DNA from: CAYMBL01 sp044225155
GTDB taxonomy: Bacteria; Planctomycetota; Phycisphaerae; UBA1845; Fen-1342
NCBI GenBank assembly: GCA_044225155.1
Contig: JBGAJB010000231.1
Location: forward strand, 1-7,082
DNA: 7,082 nucleotides
Direction of reading: 5' to 3'
A program made the translations under genes and the position numbers. Below, in pieces: positions 1-4,476 of the stretch. The notes below the pieces were generated by a model. It saw nothing but the letters and a program-made list of their open reading frames with translations. It was not told the DNA's origin and did no database searches. How positions within the stretch are numbered: position 1 is the first letter of the stretch; every line of letters begins with the position of its first letter.

Positions 1-190
1 TGCCGCTGGGTACCTGGTGCAGGGCGAACTTCTCGCCGCCGACCACGATCGTGTGGCCCGCATTCGCACCGCCGCTGTAGCGCACGACGATGTCAAACCC
101 GCCCACCAGCGTGTCGACGATCTTGCCCTTGCCCTCGTCGCCCCATTGCAGGCCGACGACGCACGTATTTCCGAGCTGACCAGGTTGCAT
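1..190 (-). CDS. purA: Adenylosuccinate synthetase, N-terminal part (cut by window edge)
   Basis: This enzyme joins IMP and aspartate using GTP to form adenylosuccinate, the first committed step from IMP to AMP, in the cytoplasm. The complement of 190-188 is ATG, and 63 codons follow before the window ends. The N-terminus shows the family's GTP-binding loop, GLQWGDEGKGKIVD (about residues 13-26), then VVRYSGGANAGHT (about 36-48) and a short strand ending in FALHQVPSG (about 55-63), all diagnostic of PurA. The Asp of WGDEGKGK and the His of NAGHT are the known catalytic pair of the family. The start is supported by an AGGA ribosome site (complement of 196-199) five bases upstream. The remaining roughly 370 residues lie off the left edge. 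The gene is divergent from the GNAT gene and has its own promoter candidate. Identification is firm because these motifs occur in no other family. Confidence 0.95.
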   Translation of the reverse strand, partial: MQPGQLGNTCVVGLQWGDEGKGKIVDTLVGGFDIVVRYSGGANAGHTIVVGGEKFALHQVPSG

Positions 191-219
191 GCTGTTCCTG
201 ACTGCGAGAGCCGCGAGAA

Positions 220-248
220 TTTGTAGCGGCGCGAGCGCGGGCTGGCAA
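220..248 (-). promoter_or_regulatory. Sigma-70-type promoter for purA
   Basis: On the minus strand, TTGCCA (complement of 243-248, five of six to the -35 consensus) lies exactly 17 bases from TACAAA (complement of 220-225, four of six to the -10 consensus). The predicted transcript start near 213 leaves a leader of about 20 to 25 bases before the purA ATG at 190. Spacing and orientation fit, but no experimental support exists and the match was found by eye. Confidence 0.5.
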
Positions 249-261
249 ACTGAGCCGCCGC

Positions 262-267
262 TAGAAT
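262..267 (+). promoter_or_regulatory. Possible -10 box for the GNAT gene
   Basis: TAGAAT matches the -10 consensus at five of six positions and lies 43 bases before the GTG start at 311. No good -35 hexamer is seen 16 to 18 bases upstream, so this may be a weak or activator-dependent promoter, or chance. It lies about 14 bases from the purA -35 box on the opposite strand, so the two promoters would be back to back. Confidence 0.3.
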
Positions 268-310
268 CGCCGGCCTGCGACCAGCAGCGACAAAACGAAC
301 GGAAACGCCG

Positions 311-850
311 GTGTCAGAGCAAATCGAACGTGAATCCGAGGCTCAGATCCGCCGTGCGACCGTCGCGGATGCGGAGCAACTGGCGCCTTTCGCCGCGCGC
401 GTTTTCCACGAAACGTTCGCGGCCGACAGCAATCCCGACGACATGGCGCTGTACCTGGCGACGGTTCTGACGCCGGCGCGCTTCGCCGAGGAGATCGCCG
501 ATCCGCAGTGCGCATTCTTCCTGGCCCATGTCCGTGGTGTGTTGGCCGGCTACTTAAAACTTCGAACCGGCTACCTGCCCGATTGCGTCACCGACACGAC
601 GGCGCTGGAGCTAAGCCGGCTGTACGTCGCGCGCGAATGGCATGGCCGCGGCATCGCGCACGACCTGATGCGCCTCACGCTCGCCTTCGCGCGCGAAAAT
701 GACCATCGGTCGATCTGGCTGGGCGTATGGGATCGCAATCCGCGCGCCCGCGCCTTTTACGCCAAGTGGAATTTTCGCGAGATCGGCTCGCATCCCTTTC
801 AGTTCGGCACGGAACTGCAATCTGACTTGGTTTGCATTCGTCCGGTCTAG
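311..850 (+). CDS. GNAT family N-acetyltransferase
   Basis: A 179-residue protein, typical in length for a single-domain acetyl-CoA-dependent N-acetyltransferase acting in the cytoplasm. The fold begins with IRRATVADAEQLAPFAARVF (13-32), continues with a glycine strand VLAGYLKLR (77-85), and has the acetyl-CoA loop as LSRLYVAREWHGRGIAHDLM (101-120), where HGRGIA is the pyrophosphate-binding turn. The second core motif follows as WLGVWDRNPRARAFYAKWNF (136-155), with the usual N-x-x-A-x-x-FY pattern but Trp-Asn where most members have a Gly before Phe. The HETFAAD segment near 33-39 resembles PaiA-type polyamine acetyltransferases, but the substrate cannot be told from sequence. The GTG start is the only in-frame start near the beginning; GGA at 301-303 is a weak ribosome site seven bases upstream. 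The gene is alone on this strand, divergent from purA and convergent with the secreted-protein gene. Confidence 0.9.
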   Translation: MSEQIERESEAQIRRATVADAEQLAPFAARVFHETFAADSNPDDMALYLATVLTPARFAEEIADPQCAFFLAHVRGVLAGYLKLRTGYLPDCVTDTTALELSRLYVAREWHGRGIAHDLMRLTLAFARENDHRSIWLGVWDRNPRARAFYAKWNFREIGSHPFQFGTELQSDLVCIRPV

Positions 851-863
851 ATCGCGTGGCAAC

Positions 864-910
864 AAGCGCGGGAAATCGGGGTTCGCGTGCGCGAAACCGA
901 TTTCCCGCTT
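864..910. terminator. Large inverted repeat between convergent genes, probable bidirectional terminator
   Basis: A perfect 12-base arm at 868-879 (gcgggaaatcgg) pairs with 897-908. Inside it a second stem, ttcgc 882-886 with gcgaa 891-895, closes a four-base loop; a small internal bulge (gg against a) separates the two. The hairpin starts 18 bases after the GNAT stop and 24 bases beyond the stop (932) of the convergent gene. There is no strong T run on either side, so it is not a textbook rho-independent terminator, but position and stem strength fit a shared transcript end. Confidence 0.65.
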
Positions 911-931
911 GCGCCTGCCCGAATTCGCTAC

Positions 932-1444
932 TTACCGATGTCCGCGCGACGTTCGCGTGATCGAACTCGGCGTTCCGCGCGACGAGCGCTCAAAAGAGCG
1001 GCCACTGGAGAGCGAAGAAAGCGAGCGGCCCGAGCTGCTGATCGAGCGCGGCGAGAAGTTCGCCGCTCCCCGCGTGCCGATGCTCGTCCGACCGGTCGGC
1101 ACACGCTGGAAGTTGCTTCGCGGCTGGGGCGAGGAATCGCGCTGAAACGTCGGGTTCGACGGTGCCAGCGACTGAATCCGCTCGTCGTCGGGCTGCGCGC
1201 AGGCCGGGCTGACCGCCGCGACTCCCAAGCCCGAAGCCCGGATTGGTCGAGATGGTGGCGGCGTACGGGTCGTTCGCGTCCCCGTCACGCTGCTCGGGAA
1301 CGAGCGCGTCGAGATCGAGCGATCCCCGAGCGAATCACGTTGCCTCCCGAGCGAAAACGCGTTGCCGCCCGAGCGGCCGACGATCGTGGTCGAGCCGTGG
1401 CCGCCGATCACGCCGCTGCGATAGAGCGGATGACCGCCGACATG
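932..1444 (-). CDS. Displaced C-terminal tail of the secreted protein (frame change near 1445)
   Basis: Reading the minus strand one base later from 1444 gives HVGGHPLYRSGVIGGHGSTT and then an Arg/Ser/Pro-rich tail of about 170 codons to TAA at 932-934. It directly continues VIHNAAN of the upstream ORF if the single G at 1445 is skipped. The composition (SISSSGRSLSSLSSGRSFER and similar, G/C-ending codons) suits the tail of a secreted low-complexity protein, and the stop is followed by the large hairpin at 864-910, as expected for a real gene end. The joined protein would be about 636 residues. A GTG at 1411 could be mistaken for a start, but no ribosome site supports an independent gene. Within about 1180-1325 the other frame also reads plausibly (SLDLDALVPEQRDGDANDPY), so the true tail may contain further indels. 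Confidence 0.5.
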   Translation of the reverse strand, partial: HVGGHPLYRSGVIGGHGSTTIVGRSGGNAFSLGRQRDSLGDRSISTRSFPSSVTGTRTTRTPPPSRPIRASGLGVAAVSPACAQPDDERIQSLAPSNPTFQRDSSPQPRSNFQRVPTGRTSIGTRGAANFSPRSISSSGRSLSSLSSGRSFERSSRGTPSSITRTSRGHR

Positions 1445-2843
1445 CGTTGGCCGCGTTGTGAATCACGGTGGTGTGATAGCCGTGGTAGTACCCCGTGCAG
1501 TTCGCGCAGTGGCAGAAAGCGCCATGCCCGTGATGCCCGAAACTCAGGCCCACCGAAAAGCCGGGCGAGCCGTAGTCGTAGTAATAGCTGTGCCCGTAAC
1601 CGACCGGCGGGTAGTAGCCGCCGTATGTATAGCCGTATGCCGGATAGCCATAGCTGTAGGAGTAGGGGACGTACGACTCCACGTACGTAGTGCCGTAATC
1701 AATGCCCACATCGGCCGGATAGTCGATTTGCGGCTCGATCGTTTCAACTTGATACCCGTCCGTCGGCGGCGGCTGAAACGCCGCGATGTCCTGCTCCGTC
1801 GTTTCCGGCGCGATGCTGGGCGTCGTTTCCGGGGCGGCCGGCGGCGGACTCGCCTCGGCTACGGCCGTTGAAATCGGAGCAGGCGAACCCCAGATGCGCT
1901 CCTGCTCATCCATCGCCGCCATCAGCCGGACTTCGCCCGGCTGGTCGTTCGGTGGTAGCAGGATCGCGGGTACCAGATCGCCGTCCGTCGCGTTGTCTGA
2001 CGGCTGCATCCAAAGTTCGCTGCGGCGTTCGGTCGGCCATTCCACGACGAACTTGGCGTCGTCTGTGGCCGGCGGGATCTGACCGTCCAAGGACTTGGCC
2101 GCGAGGTCGCGGGCGGCTGGGCCATATTGCCGTTCCCACGTCTCCAGAACCGAGCGCAGGTTATCCGGCGCGGTGCGACGCAGCTCCTTCAGTACGTCGC
2201 TGCTGGGGACCGCCGCCAGAATCGCAGCGCGATTCTTCGCGCGCAAAACGGCAAAACTCGACGACTCGCGCTGCCGCGCCGCCGAGTATTGATTCAGCCA
2301 ATCACGATACTGCCCGAGCGCGACCGGATCGTGTTCCAGCGCATCCTGCCAGCCGTGAGCGGCCGCGCGATCAAGTTCCTGATATCGGTCGCGCAGTTGA
2401 CCCAGCAGCGCCGACGCCCGCTGCGGCGATTGATCGAAAAACGCGCGCACGCTTTGCAGCGCCGCGGGATTGCCATCCGCGATGAGCACCACGTCCGGCA
2501 CCCCGGCCAGACGCTGCGCCGCTTCACGGGAACCCTCGGGCAGATTCGAAACGTCGGGCTGGCGACCTTCCCGAATGGCCTGCGCCGTCGCCTGCACCCA
2601 GCCGGGCTGTCGGCTGACATTGAGAAGGTCATCGATCAGCCCGTCCGGGTAATCTCGTAATCCGGAGAGCGCTTCCAGCAGTTTCGGATCGACCCGTTCG
2701 GCCGGCGCCGGAGCTGCGGCTGCGTTGGGTTCGGTCGTTGTGTTTGCGTACTGGGCCAGAACCGGTCCTACCAGCCCGATGCTGATCAAGGTGAGTCCGA
2801 ACTTCGACCCTGCGTAACGCTGACTGAAAAATTGGGAAAACAT
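1335..2843 (-). CDS. Secreted protein with DUF3300-like N-terminal half and Tyr/Gly/His-rich segment, body up to a frame change
   Basis: The ORF has 502 codons, of which about 466 are likely genuine before a frame change near 1445. Residues 1-30 form a Sec signal peptide with a hydrophobic core LTLISIGLVGPVLA and predicted cleavage before Gln31, so the product is exported. Residues about 53-155 (LRDYPDGLIDDLLNVSRQPGWV, written LRDYPDGLIDD then LLNVSRQPGWV, and later GVPDVVLIADGNPAAL) resemble the DUF3300 pattern of YPD-x-L-L, a PxWV segment, PDVV and an ending LRDR helix; I infer a distant relation only. Residues 156-250 look helical and charged, 322-365 are a Pro/Glu/Thr linker, 388-425 are rich in Tyr, Gly and Pro, and 436-460 contain GHHGHG and CHCANC. 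The ATG at 2843 has GGGAG (complement of 2850-2854) six bases upstream. The last 36 codons of this ORF (1335-1445) are probably out of frame. Function is unknown; the tail suggests an extracytoplasmic surface or metal-binding role. Confidence 0.8.
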   Translation of the reverse strand: MFSQFFSQRYAGSKFGLTLISIGLVGPVLAQYANTTTEPNAAAAPAPAERVDPKLLEALSGLRDYPDGLIDDLLNVSRQPGWVQATAQAIREGRQPDVSNLPEGSREAAQRLAGVPDVVLIADGNPAALQSVRAFFDQSPQRASALLGQLRDRYQELDRAAAHGWQDALEHDPVALGQYRDWLNQYSAARQRESSSFAVLRAKNRAAILAAVPSSDVLKELRRTAPDNLRSVLETWERQYGPAARDLAAKSLDGQIPPATDDAKFVVEWPTERRSELWMQPSDNATDGDLVPAILLPPNDQPGEVRLMAAMDEQERIWGSPAPISTAVAEASPPPAAPETTPSIAPETTEQDIAAFQPPPTDGYQVETIEPQIDYPADVGIDYGTTYVESYVPYSYSYGYPAYGYTYGGYYPPVGYGHSYYYDYGSPGFSVGLSFGHHGHGAFCHCANCTGYYHGYHTTVIHNAANACRRSSALSQRRDRRPRLDHDRRPLGRQRVFAREAT

Positions 2844-2885
2844 CTCGTACTCCCGTGCGACGAACCGGGGGGACCCGTTGGCACT

Positions 2886-2891
2886 ATTCTA
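2886..2891 (-). promoter_or_regulatory. Possible -10 box for the secreted-protein gene
   Basis: TAGAAT on the minus strand (complement of 2886-2891) matches the -10 consensus at five of six positions and lies 42 bases before the ATG at 2843. The region 16 to 18 bases upstream has only ctggtt-like sequence, so no convincing -35 is present. The 172-base gap from the upstream operon supports a separate promoter here. Confidence 0.35.
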
Positions 2892-2901
2892 GCCCGGCAA
2901 T

Positions 2902-2916
2902 CGGCTGAACCAGCCG
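2902..2916. repeat. 15-base palindrome just upstream of the -10 box
   Basis: cggctgaaccagccg has perfect six-base arms (cggctg/cagccg) around aac. It sits where the -35 region of the secreted-protein gene would be, so it may be an operator; alternatively it is a small hairpin in the 3' region of the upstream operon. It has no T run. Confidence 0.35.
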
Positions 2917-2970
2917 CAATTCCGCGTGCTGTTCAGGCCGACACGCCCGGCACGTCAACGTGAGCTTGGA

Positions 2971-2985
2971 CGGGCGGAGCGCCCG
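2971..2985. terminator. Short GC hairpin downstream of the small-protein operon
   Basis: cgggcg (2971-2976) pairs with cgcccg (2980-2985) across a gag loop. It begins about 30 bases past the stop of the last small gene (3016), a suitable place for a transcript end. On the minus strand no T run follows, and on the plus strand only gtttatt follows, so terminator function is uncertain. Confidence 0.3.
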
Positions 2986-3015
2986 GTTTATTCAATCGAT
3001 GTCGTGTAGCGGCCG

Positions 3016-3402
3016 TTACGGCTGCCCGGACCTCTGCGGCGTCGGCAATTGGTCCAGCGGAATGTTGTTCTGAAGCAGCTTCAACTGTTTGCTGGACAGA
3101 TCGAGAACATAAAGATTCATCCGCTTGGCGGCCGCGTCGATGATGACCACGCCTTCGGTGCTGTTGGAAAGCTGCTGCGTCACCATGATGTAGTCGCCGC
3201 CGCGGTCGGACGTGCCGATGGCGGACGCAGTACGGGGCATCATCGTGACCAGCAGGAAGCCCACCAGCAGGACGCAGGCCGTCACGCTCAAGACGCCGAT
3301 TGTGAATGTCTGGCCATCAACGACTGCGCCGGCCGAGGGTATCTGCGGAGGGGGCTGGTTCGGAGTGATCGAGTTCGCGGCGGTTTCGCGGGTTTCGCTC
3401 AT
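3016..3402 (-). CDS. Small single-pass membrane protein, paralogue of the preceding gene
   Basis: A 128-residue protein of no recognised family. A polar, Pro-rich N-terminus (1-30) is followed by one hydrophobic segment, IGVLSVTACVLLVGFLLVTM (35-54), then PRTASA, which could be a signal peptidase site before Ile62 or simply the end of a signal anchor. The outer part holds GGDYIMVTQQ (68-77), VVIIDAAAKRMNLYVLDL (85-102) and a Leu/Gln-rich end. This block aligns without gaps over 33 residues with the same part of the gene at 3406-3702 (shared G-x-Y-x-x-V-T, and Asp at matching positions 21 and 33 of the block), so the two are diverged paralogues. The ATG has GAGGAA on the minus strand about eight bases upstream, lying inside the end of the previous gene. 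Only CCC separates the previous TAG from this ATG, so translation is probably coupled. The short strand pattern ending in 'YVLDL' recalls a single beta-propeller blade, which is speculation. Confidence 0.8.
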   Translation of the reverse strand: MSETRETAANSITPNQPPPQIPSAGAVVDGQTFTIGVLSVTACVLLVGFLLVTMMPRTASAIGTSDRGGDYIMVTQQLSNSTEGVVIIDAAAKRMNLYVLDLSSKQLKLLQNNIPLDQLPTPQRSGQP

Positions 3403-3405
3403 GGG

Positions 3406-3702
3406 CTAATTCCTCGCATTCGCGCGAAAGTCGCGATTGAGGTCGCGGGAATGAGCGTACACCAGCCGGCGCGGGCCCCGGTCATACCAGAAGCCGTGCA
3501 GCACGAAGTTCTTCAGGTCAAGCAGATACAAAGCGTCATACTGGTCCTGAATCTCACCCGTGACCGCCAGATAGTTGCCGGAAAGCCCGGTTCCCTGGGC
3601 CATCGCCGTCTTGGGAGAGGTAGTTGCCAGCACGATTCCGACGAGGAGGGCGAGATTTGCACACGCCAGCAGGCCGATCCACGTTCGTTTGCTCATGCTC
3701 AT
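3406..3702 (-). CDS. Small exported protein, paralogue of the following gene
   Basis: A protein of 98 residues from ATG at 3702, or 96 from ATG at 3696. The second start is the better choice: the AGGGAAGG ribosome site (complement of 3703-3710) touches the first ATG but is six bases from the second. A basic start (SKR) precedes the hydrophobic run WIGLLACANLALLVGIVLA (8-26) and then SPKTAMAQ, a good AxA cleavage site before Gln36, so the product is probably exported. The mature part reads GNYLAVTGEI (42-51), ALYLLDLKNFVLHGFWYD (57-74) and a basic end. It shares the G-x-Y-x-x-V-T block with its downstream neighbour. The LLAC segment is not a credible lipobox because most of the hydrophobic core lies after the Cys. 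No function is known to me. It follows the 78-residue gene by 51 bases and precedes the next gene by three bases. Confidence 0.78.
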   Translation of the reverse strand: MSMSKRTWIGLLACANLALLVGIVLATTSPKTAMAQGTGLSGNYLAVTGEIQDQYDALYLLDLKNFVLHGFWYDRGPRRLVYAHSRDLNRDFRANARN

Positions 3703-3753
3703 CCTTCCCTAAGGGCCGTGCGACCTCCGCCGGGAGGCGGCGAGCGGCGGCCG

Positions 3754-3990
3754 TCAATCCAGGTGCGAGCGTCGCGGGTTCTTGAAAGACACGGCCGCGA
3801 TCAGCACGACAAAGAGGAAGACGAACACCCAGGGAATCCAAACGCGATCATTTGGAAATCCCGCCACGTCGTAGGGAGGCAGCTTTTCGCCTTCGGCCAG
3901 GGCCGGAACCGCCAGCAGTATCGCCAGCGCCAGCCGACTGATTCCCTTCGTAAAACGCCGTGCAAAACCGTCGCGCATGTCGAATCTCAT
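3754..3990 (-). CDS. Very small membrane protein with signal peptide and C-terminal membrane segment
   Basis: A 78-residue protein of no recognised family and the first gene of the small operon. After a basic start (RRFTK), the segment ISRLALAILLAVPALA (17-32) looks like a Sec signal peptide cut before Glu33. A short outer loop, EGEKLPPYDVAGFPNDRV (33-50), is followed by a membrane segment IPWVFVFLFVVLIAAVSF (52-69) and a basic tail KNPRRSHLD, giving a type I topology with the tail in the cytoplasm. The start could be ATG at 3990 (AGG five bases upstream on the minus strand) or ATG at 3978. Two well-formed hydrophobic segments plus an AxA site in such a short frame argue that it is real, although the opposite strand is also open. 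A role as a small subunit or anchor of an envelope complex is possible but unsupported. Confidence 0.7.
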   Translation of the reverse strand: MRFDMRDGFARRFTKGISRLALAILLAVPALAEGEKLPPYDVAGFPNDRVWIPWVFVFLFVVLIAAVSFKNPRRSHLD

Positions 3991-4019
3991 CTTCGCCTGT
4001 CGAATCCCTGTCGCACAGG

Positions 4020-4048
4020 ATGCTAATCTCGGCCGCGCACAGGATCAA
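4020..4048 (-). promoter_or_regulatory. Sigma-70-type promoter for the three-gene small-protein operon
   Basis: On the minus strand TTGATC (complement of 4043-4048, four of six to -35) is separated by exactly 17 bases from TAGCAT (complement of 4020-4025, four of six to -10). A start near 4013 would leave about 20 bases before the ATG at 3990. The site lies downstream of the fliD terminator, where a new promoter is needed. Both boxes are imperfect, so this is only a candidate. Confidence 0.4.
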
Positions 4049-4148
4049 CAAAATTTCTCACTTCCCGGCGCTCTCTCGCGTCGGCTGTGCGCGTCGGCAT
4101 GCTCGCTCCAAACCCCAGACCGGCGCGCTCAGCGCTCTGCGAGGTGAG

Positions 4149-4192
4149 AAAAAAGCGGCTTGGGTGAACGACCCAGGAGGTCCCTTCAAGCC
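4149..4192 (-). terminator. Rho-independent terminator of fliD
   Basis: On the minus strand GGCTTG (4192-4187) pairs perfectly with CAAGCC (4162-4157), then GC and a run of six T (complement of aaaaaa 4149-4154). Inside the loop, GACC/GGTC or TGGGT/ACCCA can form a second short stem. It starts 20 bases after the reconstructed fliD stop at 4212, which independently supports that stop as the true gene end. Confidence 0.8.
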
Positions 4193-4211
4193 CACGTAGT
4201 GGTGATGGAGA

Positions 4212-4476
4212 TCAATTTTCCGCGCCTGACGCGCGCCGACGAAAACGCGTCGAACCCAGCGTGGCTGCCGGGAAGCTTGACAGCGTCGACTGCTGGCTCT
4301 GCAGTTCGGCCAGGGTCTGCTCCAGCGACTGGAACTGTTGCGTGAGCCGGTCGCGTTTCGCGGTCAGCAGGTCGTTGATCAGATCAATGCGATCCGTCAG
4401 GAGCTTTGCGGCGCTCGTCGAGCGTGGACGTGCTGATTATCGATAACGCCGGAATGGCCGCAGGGCCATCGAGCAC
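4212..4476 (-). CDS. fliD fragment 6: C-terminal coiled coil, in two frames
   Basis: After dropping one A at 4477-4479, the protein continues VLDGPAAIPALSIISTSTLD then ERR from 4476 to about 4408. Dropping one A at 4405-4407 gives K and then LLTDRIDLINDLLTAKRDRL, TQQFQSLEQTLAELQSQQST and LSSF to a stop at 4212-4214. The heptad-like helix and the QQSxLSSF ending are hallmarks of the FliD C-terminus. The run from 4403 to 4212 is exactly 64 codons. Together with the terminator 20 bases beyond, this shows that the true end of the gene is here and not at 4397. Confidence 0.8.

Noticed and set aside
887..1690. 267-codon Arg-rich open frame on the plus strand
   Set aside because: Its product is mostly Arg, Ala and Ser without structure. 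It runs through the hairpin and is antisense to the secreted-protein gene.
3655..3672. Possible lipobox LLAC in the 98-residue protein
   Set aside because: The Cys lies near the start of the hydrophobic core instead of after it, Leu at -2 is unusual, and a good AMA-Q cleavage site follows the core.
3724..3740. Small GC hairpins between the first two small genes
   Set aside because: Two short competing stems (cctcc/ggagg and ccgcc/ggcgg) without a T run are expected by chance in such GC-rich spacers, so I do not call a terminator or attenuator.
3049..4026. 325-codon open frame on the plus strand across all three small genes
   Set aside because: The three minus-strand genes lie in one common frame, which leaves one plus frame open by mirror effect. 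Its product is rich in His, Gln and Arg with no domain, while the minus products have proper signal peptides, membrane segments and ribosome sites.
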